From: Kitasatospora terrestris
GTDB taxonomy: Bacteria; Actinomycetota; Actinomycetes; Streptomycetales; Streptomycetaceae
Reading direction: 5' to 3'
NCBI RefSeq assembly: GCF_039542905.1
Contig: NZ_BAABIS010000001.1
Location: forward strand, 6,634,001-6,698,000
DNA: 64,000 bases
Positions within the stretch are counted from its first letter, which is position 1. Every line of letters starts with the position of its first letter. The position numbers and the translations under genes are program-made. The notes beneath the pieces were generated by a model that was given only the letters and a program-made list of their open reading frames with translations, was not told the origin of the DNA and searched no databases. Shown piece after piece: positions 22,797 through 30,046 of this stretch.

Positions 22797-25706
22797 ATGC
22801 ACGATCAACCACACCGAACCCAGCAGCTGCGCCCCGTCGCACGGGAAGACCAGGTGACACCAGTGGACACCCCCCTGCCCGAGCAGCAGCTGAGCCCCTC
22901 CGAGGCGTACGCGGCCGCGCGCGAGCGCGCCAAGGAGCAGGCCACCGCGCTGCACGGCTTCCAGCAGCTGTACGACTTCCCGCTCGACCCCTTCCAGATC
23001 GAGGCCTGCCGGGCCCTGGAGGCCGGCGAGGGCGTCCTGGTCGCCGCGCCCACCGGCTCCGGCAAGACCATCGTCGGCGAGTTCGCCGTCCACCTCGCCC
23101 TGGCGAGCGGCCGCAAGTGCTTCTACACCACGCCGATCAAGGCGCTCTCCAACCAGAAGTTCGGCGACCTGGTCAAGCGGTACGGCGCCGCCAAGGTCGG
23201 CCTGCTCACCGGCGACAACAGCGTCAACGGCGACGCCCCGGTGGTCGTGATGACCACCGAGGTGCTGCGCAACATGCTGTACGCGGGCTCCTCCGCCCTG
23301 GACGGCCTCGGCTACGTGGTGATGGACGAGGTCCACTACCTCGCCGACCGCTTCCGCGGCGCCGTCTGGGAGGAGGTCATCATCCACCTGCCCGAGTCGG
23401 TGGTGCTGGCCTCGCTGTCGGCCACCGTCTCCAACGCCGAGGAGTTCGGCGACTGGCTGGACACGGTGCGCGGCGGCACCCGGGTGATCGTCTCCGAGCA
23501 CCGCCCGGTCCCGCTGTGGCAGCACGTGATGGCCGGCAACCGGATGTACGACCTGTTCGCCAACCCGGACCGCGACGGCCGCCCCAGGAACGCCCCGCGC
23601 AACCCCGCCAAGGCGGTCAACCCCGAGCTGGTCCGGCTCGCCCGCTCCGAGATGGACCGCGGCGGGCGGGACCGCTTCGCCAAGGGCCGCGGCCGCTCGA
23701 TGCCGGCCGGCCGCCCCGGCCGGGTCTGGACGCCGGGCCGGATCGACGTGATCGAGCGGCTCGACGCCGAGGGCCTGCTCCCGGCGATCACCTTCATCTT
23801 CAGCCGGGCCGGCTGCGAGGCCGCCGTCCAGCAGTGCCTCTCCTCCGGCCTGCGCCTCAACCGGGACGCCGAGCGCGCCCAGGTCCGGCAGATCGTCGAG
23901 GAGCGCTGCGCCGACATCCCCGACCAGGACCTGCACGTCCTCGGCTACTACGAGTGGCTGGACGGGCTGGAGCGGGGCATCGCCGCCCACCACGCCGGCA
24001 TGCTGCCCCGGTTCAAGGAGGTCGTCGAGGAGCTCTTCGTCAAGGGCCTGGTCAAGGCGGTCTTCGCCACCGAGACCCTGGCGCTCGGCATCAACATGCC
24101 CGCCCGCTCGGTGGTCATGGAGAAGCTGGTCAAGTGGAACGGCGAGACCCACGCCGACATCACCCCCGGCGAGTACACCCAGCTCACCGGCCGGGCCGGC
24201 CGCCGCGGCATCGACGTCGAGGGCCACGCCGTGGTGCTCTGGCAGCGCGGCCTCGACCCGGAGGCGCTGGCCGGCCTGGCCGGCACCCGCACCTACCCGC
24301 TGAAGTCCTCCTTCCGCCCCTCGTACAACATGGCGGTCAACCTGGTCGGCCAGTTCGGCCGGCACCGCTCGCGGGAGCTGCTGGAGACCTCCTTCGCGCA
24401 GTTCCAGGCCGACCGCTCGGTGGTCGGCATCGCCCGCCAGGTGCAGCGCAACGAGGAGGGCCTGGAGGGCTACCGCGAGTCGATGACCTGCCACCTCGGC
24501 GACTTCGAGGAGTACATGGCGCTGCGCCGGCGGCTCAAGGAGCGGGAGAACGAGCTCGCCCGCGAGGGCAGCAGCCAGCGCCGCTCGGCCGCCGTCGAGT
24601 CGATCGAGCAGCTCAAGCCGGGCGACATCATCCACGTCCCGACCGGCAAGTTCGCCGGCCTCGCGCTGGTCCTCGACCCGGGCCTGCCGCCGGTCTCCCG
24701 CAACGGCCGCGGCGCGAGCCGCCACCCCGACTACCAGGACGGGCCGCGCCCGGTGGTGCTCACCGCCGAGCGCCAGGTCAAGCGCCTCGCGATGATCGAC
24801 TTCCCGCACCCGGTGGCGCCGGTCGACCGGATGCGGATCCCCAAGTCCTTCAACCCGCGCAGCCCGCAGTCCCGCCGCGACCTCGCCTCGGCGCTGCGCA
24901 CCAAGGCCGGCCACACCGAGCCCGAGCGCTACCGCCGCGGCCGGGCGGCCGCCGCCGACGACCCCGAGATCGCCCGGCTGCGCGCCACCCTGCGGCAGCA
25001 CCCCTGCCACGGCTGCGACGAGCGGGAGGACCACGCCCGCTGGTCCGAGCGCTACCACCGCCTGCACCGGGACACCGAGCTCCTGGAGCGGCGGATGCGC
25101 TCGCGCACCCACACCATCGCCCGGACCTTCGACCGGGTCTGCGGCCTGCTCACCGACCTCGGCTACCTCACCGGCGACACCGTCACCGCGGACGGCAAGC
25201 GCCTGGGCCGGCTCTACGGCGAGCTCGACCTGCTCGCCTCCGAGTGCATCCGCGAGGGCGTCTGGCGGGGCCTGGCCGCCGCCGAGCTCGCCGCCTGCGC
25301 CTCGGCGCTGGTGTACGAGGCCCGGCAGTCCGACGACGCGCTCGCCCCGCGGGTGCCCGAGGGCAACGCCAAGACCGCGCTCGGCCACATGGTCCGGATC
25401 TGGGGCCACCTGGACGCGCTGGAGGAGCAGCACAAGATCTCCACCGCCGAGGGCGTCGGCCAGCGCGAGCCCGACCTGGGCTTCGCCTGGGCCGCGTACC
25501 GCTGGGCGCTCGGCCACGAGCTGGACCAGGTGCTGCGCGACGCCGACATGCCGGCCGGCGACTTCGTCCGGTGGACGAAGCAGCTGATCGACGTGCTCGG
25601 CCAGATCCAGGACGCGGCCGGCGAGGACGCCGAGCTGCGCTCCACCGCCCGCAAGGCAGTCGACGGCCTGCGCCGCGGCATCATCGCCTACTCCTCGGTC
25701 GGCTGA
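22797..25706 (+). CDS. helY: HelY/Mtr4-like DEAD/H-box RNA helicase
   Basis: 969 residues. Superfamily 2 helicase motifs in order: Walker A AAPTGSGKT near residue 85, Ia TTPIKALSNQK, motif II VMDEVHYLAD, motif III SLSATVSNAEEF, motif VI QLTGRAGRRGID. The C-terminus has the DSHCT-type domain of Ski2/Mtr4 helicases (EGVWRGLAAAELAACASALVYEAR). Actinobacterial HelY homologues are of this length and are thought to unwind structured RNA. ATG 22797 fits a leaderless transcript; a GTG at 22854 with GGGAAGA in front is an equally plausible start. Confidence 0.92.
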   Translation: MHDQPHRTQQLRPVAREDQVTPVDTPLPEQQLSPSEAYAAARERAKEQATALHGFQQLYDFPLDPFQIEACRALEAGEGVLVAAPTGSGKTIVGEFAVHLALASGRKCFYTTPIKALSNQKFGDLVKRYGAAKVGLLTGDNSVNGDAPVVVMTTEVLRNMLYAGSSALDGLGYVVMDEVHYLADRFRGAVWEEVIIHLPESVVLASLSATVSNAEEFGDWLDTVRGGTRVIVSEHRPVPLWQHVMAGNRMYDLFANPDRDGRPRNAPRNPAKAVNPELVRLARSEMDRGGRDRFAKGRGRSMPAGRPGRVWTPGRIDVIERLDAEGLLPAITFIFSRAGCEAAVQQCLSSGLRLNRDAERAQVRQIVEERCADIPDQDLHVLGYYEWLDGLERGIAAHHAGMLPRFKEVVEELFVKGLVKAVFATETLALGINMPARSVVMEKLVKWNGETHADITPGEYTQLTGRAGRRGIDVEGHAVVLWQRGLDPEALAGLAGTRTYPLKSSFRPSYNMAVNLVGQFGRHRSRELLETSFAQFQADRSVVGIARQVQRNEEGLEGYRESMTCHLGDFEEYMALRRRLKERENELAREGSSQRRSAAVESIEQLKPGDIIHVPTGKFAGLALVLDPGLPPVSRNGRGASRHPDYQDGPRPVVLTAERQVKRLAMIDFPHPVAPVDRMRIPKSFNPRSPQSRRDLASALRTKAGHTEPERYRRGRAAAADDPEIARLRATLRQHPCHGCDEREDHARWSERYHRLHRDTELLERRMRSRTHTIARTFDRVCGLLTDLGYLTGDTVTADGKRLGRLYGELDLLASECIREGVWRGLAAAELAACASALVYEARQSDDALAPRVPEGNAKTALGHMVRIWGHLDALEEQHKISTAEGVGQREPDLGFAWAAYRWALGHELDQVLRDADMPAGDFVRWTKQLIDVLGQIQDAAGEDAELRSTARKAVDGLRRGIIAYSSVG

Positions 25707-25714
25707 TCCGACCT

Positions 25715-25761
25715 CACCGTCCGCCCGGCCGGGTCACCCCGACTCGCCCAGGCGGACGGTG
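25715..25761. terminator. Bidirectional terminator helY / SMR
   Basis: CACCGTCCGCC (25715-25725) and GGCGGACGGTG (25751-25761) pair perfectly between two convergent genes; the right arm lies inside the last codons of the SMR gene. Confidence 0.6.
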
Positions 25762-26054
25762 ACCAGGCCGGCGGTGATCAGCGCGAGGCCGACGGCGCGC
25801 AGCGGGGTGAGCGCCTCGCCCCGCAGCAGGGCCCCGACCAGGACGGCGCCGACCGTGCCGATGCCGGTGAAGACCGCGTACGCGGTGCCCACCGGCAGGT
25901 CGCGGACCGCGCGGGCGAGCAGGAAGACCGCGCCCAGCATCAGCGCGAAGCAGAGCACGGTCTGCGGGAGGCGGGTGAAGCCGTCGGTCGGGCGGATGCT
26001 CTGCGCCCAGGCGACCTCGACCGCGCCCGCCGCCAGCAGCCAGATCCACGCCAC
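25734..26054 (-). CDS. Small multidrug resistance (SMR) family transporter
   Basis: 106 residues with four membrane helices, the standard SMR size. The essential Glu of helix 1 is Glu13 in AAGAVEVAWA, and helix 3 has the family stretch GTAYAVFTGIGTVGA. It exports cationic compounds by proton exchange or guanidinium-type ions, depending on subtype. GTG start at 26054, three bases after the azoreductase stop, with GGGAGGGG overlapping the end of that gene. Likely coregulated by the TetR protein. Confidence 0.92.
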   Translation of the reverse strand: MAWIWLLAAGAVEVAWAQSIRPTDGFTRLPQTVLCFALMLGAVFLLARAVRDLPVGTAYAVFTGIGTVGAVLVGALLRGEALTPLRAVGLALITAGLVTVRLGESG

Positions 26055-26057
26055 GGT

Positions 26058-26723
26058 TCACCCCTCCCGGCCGGCCGCGGCCAGCTCGCGGGCCAGCGCG
26101 TCGGCCTGCTCCAGCGCCCGGGCGGCCGAGTCCCGGTGCTGCGGCAGCCGGGCCGCCAGCGCCGGGTCGACCGTCGCGTTGACCAGTTCGGCGCCGATCA
26201 GCCGGCCGTCCTCGACCGCGTAGTGGCCGCGGAAGAAGTCCAGCAGGTAGCGGCCCTGGTGGTCGAACGGCTCCCGGGGCGTCCCCGGACCGTACGCGCC
26301 GCCGCGGGCCGAGAGCACCACGAAGCGGCGCGGGGCCAGCACCATCTTCGGGAAGGTCACCTGGTCGATCCACGCCTTGAGCGCGGCCGGGACGCCGAAG
26401 TTGTACATCGGAGCGCCGATCAGCACCACGTCGGCGGCGGTCAGCTCGGCCAGCAGCGGTGCGACCACCGCCCACGCCCGCCGCTGCTCGGGGCCGCGCA
26501 CCGCCTCCGGGTACCGGGCGATCTCGGTGATGCCCTCCCGGAGCAGGGTGTCGCAGATGCCGGTCCAACCGGCGCCGATCGGCGGCACCGGCTCGGCGGC
26601 GAGGTCGCGGTGGACCACCGCGCCGCCGCCGGCCTCCCGCCAGGCGCGGACGAACGCCGCGCCGAGACGGCGGGTGACGGAGTCGGTGCGTGCGCTGCTG
26701 TTCAGGTGCAGAAGCCGTGGCAT
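26058..26723 (-). CDS. azoR: FMN-dependent NADH-azoreductase
   Basis: 221 residues from ATG 26723 (GGGGG in front). Flavodoxin-like fold: phosphate loop LLHLNSSARTDSVTRRL at the N-terminus, the FMN contact IGAPMYNFGVPAALKAWID, and SARGGAYG. Reduces azo dyes and quinones with NAD(P)H. The frame remains open to 27011, but that stretch is non-coding promoter and antisense to tetR. First gene of azoR-SMR, divergent from tetR, with two operators between. Confidence 0.9.
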   Translation of the reverse strand: MPRLLHLNSSARTDSVTRRLGAAFVRAWREAGGGAVVHRDLAAEPVPPIGAGWTGICDTLLREGITEIARYPEAVRGPEQRRAWAVVAPLLAELTAADVVLIGAPMYNFGVPAALKAWIDQVTFPKMVLAPRRFVVLSARGGAYGPGTPREPFDHQGRYLLDFFRGHYAVEDGRLIGAELVNATVDPALAARLPQHRDSAARALEQADALARELAAAGREG

Positions 26724-26750
26724 GGCGGACCCCCAGGAAGTCGACGACGA

Positions 26751-26828
26751 ACAAGCGGACACGGTGTCCGGTTGTCTCCTCCCGCACCCTACGAGCAAGT
26801 GGACGCGGTGTCCACTTGTCTCTAGGCT
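26751..26828. promoter_or_regulatory. Twin TetR operators and tetR promoter
   Basis: Two near-identical dyads, ACAAGCGGACACGGTGTCCG... (26751-26775) and CAAGTGGACGCGGTGTCC... (26796-26818), share the core GGACrCGGTGTCC and have centres 44 bp apart. The second covers a TGGACG -35 (26800-26805) whose 17-base spacer leads to TAGGCT (26823-26828). The transcript would start at the tetR GTG (26836), i.e. leaderless. The first operator faces azoR. Confidence 0.8.
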
Positions 26829-26835
26829 GTCCACC

Positions 26836-27450
26836 GTGACCGAACTCCCCCCGCTGCCCCGGATCGACGAGGGCCGTCCGCGCGAGCGCGCCGACGCCGC
26901 CCGCAACCGGGCCCGGGTGCTCGCCGCCGCCGAGCGGCTCTTCGTCGAGGGCGACCCGGCCGCCGTCACCATGGACGACATCGCCAAGGCCGCCGGCATC
27001 GGCCGCGGCACGCTCTACCGGCGCTACCCGGACCGGGCGTCGATCGCCCGGGCGCTCCTCGACGAGCACGAGCGGGCGCTCCAGGAGCGGGTGATCGCCG
27101 GCCCGCCGCCGCTCGGCCCCGGCCCGGCGGGCGGGCCGCACCCCGCACCCGGGGAGCGGCTGGCCGCGTTCTACGCCGCGATGGCCGGCCTGCTGGAGAC
27201 CCACGTCCACCTGGTGCTGGGTGCGGAGACCGGCGAGGCGCGCTACCGGACCGGCGCCTACGGCTTCTGGCGGCTGCACGTCGCCCACCTGGCCCGGCAG
27301 GCCGGCCTGCCCGACCCCGCGGCCGCCGCCGACCACCTGCTGGCCCCGCTCGCCCCCGAACTCTTCCGCCACCAGCGCCAGGGCGGCCTGTCGCTGGAGC
27401 GGATCGTCGCGGCGCTGGAGGGGCTCGGGCGCCGCGCGCTGGCGGACTGA
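26836..27450 (+). CDS. TetR family regulator of azoR-SMR
   Basis: 204 residues from GTG 26836. The helix-turn-helix is TMDDIAKAAGIGRGTLYRRYPDRASIARALL (about residues 45-75). The C-terminal ligand domain is helical with a conserved ATGEARYRTGAYGFWR-like segment. Position and operators suggest it represses itself and the azoreductase-SMR genes until a quinone, dye or cationic drug binds. No Shine-Dalgarno, consistent with a leaderless start. Confidence 0.9.
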   Translation: MTELPPLPRIDEGRPRERADAARNRARVLAAAERLFVEGDPAAVTMDDIAKAAGIGRGTLYRRYPDRASIARALLDEHERALQERVIAGPPPLGPGPAGGPHPAPGERLAAFYAAMAGLLETHVHLVLGAETGEARYRTGAYGFWRLHVAHLARQAGLPDPAAAADHLLAPLAPELFRHQRQGGLSLERIVAALEGLGRRALAD

Positions 27451-27471
27451 CGCGCCCGCGCCCGTTGACTC

Positions 27472-27531
27472 GCAACCAACGGTTGCGCATCGCGGGGGTC
27501 CGGCCTACAGTGATGTGCAACCAAAGGTTGC
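27472..27531 (+). promoter_or_regulatory. Paired GCAACC-N3-GGTTGC operators and promoter
   Basis: GCAACCAACGGTTGC (27472-27486) and GCAACCAAAGGTTGC (27517-27531) are perfect-arm palindromes 45 bp apart. They flank a promoter TTGCGC (27483-27488), 17 bases, TACAGT (27506-27511), so one touches the -35 and the other the start site. They are the expected targets of the ArsR protein encoded two genes on. Confidence 0.75.
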
Positions 27532-27549
27532 TCATCCCTGGAGGCTCCG

Positions 27550-28014
27550 ATGGAGTACGGCAGCATCGAGCGGGAGATCCACATCGACGCCGCCCCCGAG
27601 GTGGTCTACGAGGTCGTCAGCGCGCCCGAGCACCTGCGCGAGTGGTGGCCCGACGAGGCCGACCTCGAACCCGTCCCCGGCGCCACCGGTGTGATCACCT
27701 TCGGCGACCCGGCCTCGCCCGGCGCCACGGTGGCCCCGATCACCGTGGTCGAGGCCGACCCGCCCCGGCGGTTCGCCTTCCGCTGGGTGTACGAGGACGG
27801 CGAGAGCGCCGCCCCCGACAACTCGCTGCTGGTCACCTTCGACCTGGTCCCCTCCGGCGCCGGCACCCTGCTGCGCTTCAGCGAGGCCGGCTTCCGGGAG
27901 AAGGGCTGGGAGGCCGCCGTCCTGGAGGAGGCCTACCTGGACCACGCCCGCGGCTGGGACCACTTCCTGCCCCGCCTGGCCGCCTACGCGCCCCGAGCGG
28001 CGGCGAAGCCGTGA
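27550..28014 (+). CDS. SRPBCC / AHSA1 domain protein 1
   Basis: 154 residues with one START-like (SRPBCC) fold: IEREIHIDAAPEVVYEVVSAPEHLREWWPDEA at the N-terminus and a C-terminal long helix (GWEAAVLEEAYLDHARGWDHFLPRLAAYA). Proteins of this kind bind hydrophobic ligands; no catalytic residues can be named. First gene of a three-gene operon; its stop overlaps the start of the ArsR gene. Confidence 0.88.
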   Translation: MEYGSIEREIHIDAAPEVVYEVVSAPEHLREWWPDEADLEPVPGATGVITFGDPASPGATVAPITVVEADPPRRFAFRWVYEDGESAAPDNSLLVTFDLVPSGAGTLLRFSEAGFREKGWEAAVLEEAYLDHARGWDHFLPRLAAYAPRAAAKP

Positions 28015-28346
28015 CCGCCGTCGACGACGAGCTCTGGTCCGCAGTCGGCGACCCGATCCGCCGCCGGATGCTCGACCTGCTGCTCACCGGGGGCGGCGGC
28101 ACCGCCACCACCCTCAGCGACCACCTGCCGGTCACCCGCCAGGCCGTCGCCAAGCACCTCGGCGTCCTCGACCGCGCAGGCCTGGTGCACGGCACCGCCC
28201 TGGGCCGCGAACGCCGCTACGAGGTCGACCGCGCCCAGCTCGCCCGGGCCGTCGCCCAACTCACCGCGGTCGGCGCCGCATGGGACGCCCGACTGCACCG
28301 CATCAAGCGGATCGCCGAGGCGATCCAGCAGGCCCGGGAGGAATGA
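28011..28346 (+). CDS. ArsR family regulator between SRPBCC genes
   Basis: 111 residues from GTG 28011 (GTGA overlap). Winged helix: LWSAVGDPIRRRMLDLLL, TATTLSDHLPVTRQAVAKHLGVLDRAGLV, wing GRERRYEVD. This subfamily is regularly coupled to AHSA1 proteins in actinobacteria. No metal-binding Cys pair. Likely autorepressor acting on the paired GCAACC palindromes 480-540 bp upstream. Confidence 0.9.
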   Translation: MTAVDDELWSAVGDPIRRRMLDLLLTGGGGTATTLSDHLPVTRQAVAKHLGVLDRAGLVHGTALGRERRYEVDRAQLARAVAQLTAVGAAWDARLHRIKRIAEAIQQAREE

Positions 28347-28348
28347 CC

Positions 28349-28786
28349 ATGGACATCGTGCACCGCATCGGCGCCACCGCACCGATCGAGAAGGTCTACG
28401 CCGCCCTCACCACCGTGGACGGCCTGGCCGCCTGGTGGACCGAGGACACCGACGGCGACGCCGCGCCCGGCGGCCTGCTCCGCTTCCGCTTCCCGCCCGG
28501 CGGCTTCGACATGAAGGTGCTGGAGACCGAGCCCTCCCGCCGGGTGCTCTGGGAGGTCGTCGACGGCCCCGAGGAGTGGATCGGTACCCGGGTCTCCTTC
28601 GACCTCAGGACCGAGGGCGAGTGGACGATCCTGCTCTTCCGCCACGAGGGCTGGCGCGAGCAGGTGGAGTTCATGTCCCACTGCAGCACCAAGTGGGCCA
28701 GCTACCTGCTGAGCCTCAAGAAGCTCGTCGAGACCGGCGCGGGCGAGCCCTCCCCGAACGACGTCCGGATCTCCGACTGGCACTGA
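28349..28786 (+). CDS. SRPBCC / AHSA1 domain protein 2
   Basis: 145 residues from ATG 28349; GGGAGG ends 8 bases before it, whereas the ATG at 28343 is too close. DIVHRIGATAPIEKVYAALTTVDGLAAWWTEDTDG and the closing FMSHCSTKWASYLLSLKKLVETG are typical AHSA1-type. It differs clearly from the first SRPBCC protein of the operon, so this is not a recent duplication. Confidence 0.88.
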   Translation: MDIVHRIGATAPIEKVYAALTTVDGLAAWWTEDTDGDAAPGGLLRFRFPPGGFDMKVLETEPSRRVLWEVVDGPEEWIGTRVSFDLRTEGEWTILLFRHEGWREQVEFMSHCSTKWASYLLSLKKLVETGAGEPSPNDVRISDWH

Positions 28787-28878
28787 CGCCCCCCGGGGCG
28801 CCCCGGGCATCCAGCGGGGACTCCCGGGACCTCGACCGCGGTCGTCTCCTGCGCGGTGAACAACGGCCCGCGGCCCGT

Positions 28879-29067
28879 GGCACCGGCGACCGGGTCGCCG
28901 CGATCACCGCCCTCGGCCACCGCCCCGACCGGGTCGCCCGGGCGATGGCCGGGGCCGCGGTCGAACTGGTGCTGGGCTCCGGGCCCCGGACGGGCGGCTC
29001 GCGCAGCGACCGGCTGCGCCGGTTCCCCTCCCGGCTGGTCGTCCGCCGCTCCTGCGGCTGCGGCCCG
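28879..29067 (+). pseudogene. Probable internally deleted LacI-family regulator remnant
   Basis: No intact gene fits 28787-29161. In one frame the DNA reads DRVAAITALGHRPDRVARAM, which matches the end of a LacI helix-turn-helix domain (RVxAAIxxLGYRPNxxARAL). It is followed directly by AVELVLGSGPRTG and FPSRLVVRRSCGCG, which match the extreme C-terminus of LacI regulators. The whole sugar-binding core (about 260 residues) and the first half of the helix-turn-helix are missing. The rest of the gap is GC-rich without recognisable content. Confidence 0.5.
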
Positions 29068-29161
29068 GTCCGGGGGCCGGGTCCGGGGCCGCCGGGCCGG
29101 CCGAGGACGCGGCCCGGATCCGAGCACCTCGGCGGAGCGCCTGGCCCCGGCCAAGCCCCCG

Positions 29162-30046
29162 TCAGGCCCCGGTGCGCAGGGCGGCGTAGCCGGGGGTGCC
29201 GAGGTAGGCGGCGGTGAGGGCGGTCGCCCGGGGGAGGGCCTGGTCCCAGGGGGTCCGCAGCAGCCGGGCGGAGAGCAGGCAGGCGAAGAGGATGTCGCCG
29301 GCGCCGACCGTGAGCGGCCGGCCGGGGACGGGGTGCGCGGGCTGGTGGAGCGGGGTGCTGCCGTCCTCGGGGACGAGGAGCGCCCCCTGCTCGCCCAGGG
29401 TGACGAGGGTGTGGCCGCCGGGGGCGACCAGCTTGCGGGCGGCGGTGGCGACGGCGTCGTGGTCGGCCAGTTCGGTGCCAGCCCAGTTCGAGAGCTCGCG
29501 GGCGTTGAGGGAGACGAAGCCGGCGTGCCGGCTCCCGGGGACCAGCTTGTGGACCTCGGTGGGGTCGGCGGACAGCAGCCAGAACGGTATCCCGCGGTCG
29601 TGGGCGGCGTCGGCCAGCCAGGCCAGGGTGGCGGGGTGGCCGTCGGTGCCGGCGACGACGACCGAGGCGCGGTCGAGGAGGTCGGGGCGGGTGGCCAGCA
29701 GCGCGGGGGCGAGCAGGTCCAGCGCCTCCTGGCCGGTGAAGTGCTTGTCGGCGACCGAGCCGTCGACGAGTTCGGCCTCGAAGACGGGCAGTGGGGTGTC
29801 GACCGGGAGCGGACACCAGTCGACCCGGTGGTCGGCGAGGTGGGCGGCGACGGCCGGGGCGAGGTCGCCGGTGTAGGTGGCGGTGACGAAGACCGGGTCG
29901 GCGCCGCGGGCGGCCATCGCGCAGGCGACGTTGTGGATGACGCCGCCCCAGGCCAGGGTCACCGGCGGGCGGGCGCGGCCGAGCGGGCCCTCGTGCAGGT
30001 GGTCGAGGGTGACGGTTCCCACGAGCAGGGGGCGCTTGGCGGTCAT
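29162..30046 (-). CDS. PfkB family carbohydrate/nucleoside kinase
   Basis: 294 residues, ribokinase fold. The C-terminal PfkB signature has the form TVGAGDILFACLLSARLL with the catalytic Asp of GAGD; the N-terminal signature region is WGGVIHNVACAMAARGADPVFV. It phosphorylates a sugar or nucleoside. It is the last gene of the leftward operon and its ATG overlaps the stop of the FAD/Fe-S gene (ATGA). In a nucleoside cluster it could phosphorylate ribose, a nucleoside or the product itself (self-protection); this is inference. Confidence 0.85.
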   Translation of the reverse strand: MTAKRPLLVGTVTLDHLHEGPLGRARPPVTLAWGGVIHNVACAMAARGADPVFVTATYTGDLAPAVAAHLADHRVDWCPLPVDTPLPVFEAELVDGSVADKHFTGQEALDLLAPALLATRPDLLDRASVVVAGTDGHPATLAWLADAAHDRGIPFWLLSADPTEVHKLVPGSRHAGFVSLNARELSNWAGTELADHDAVATAARKLVAPGGHTLVTLGEQGALLVPEDGSTPLHQPAHPVPGRPLTVGAGDILFACLLSARLLRTPWDQALPRATALTAAYLGTPGYAALRTGA

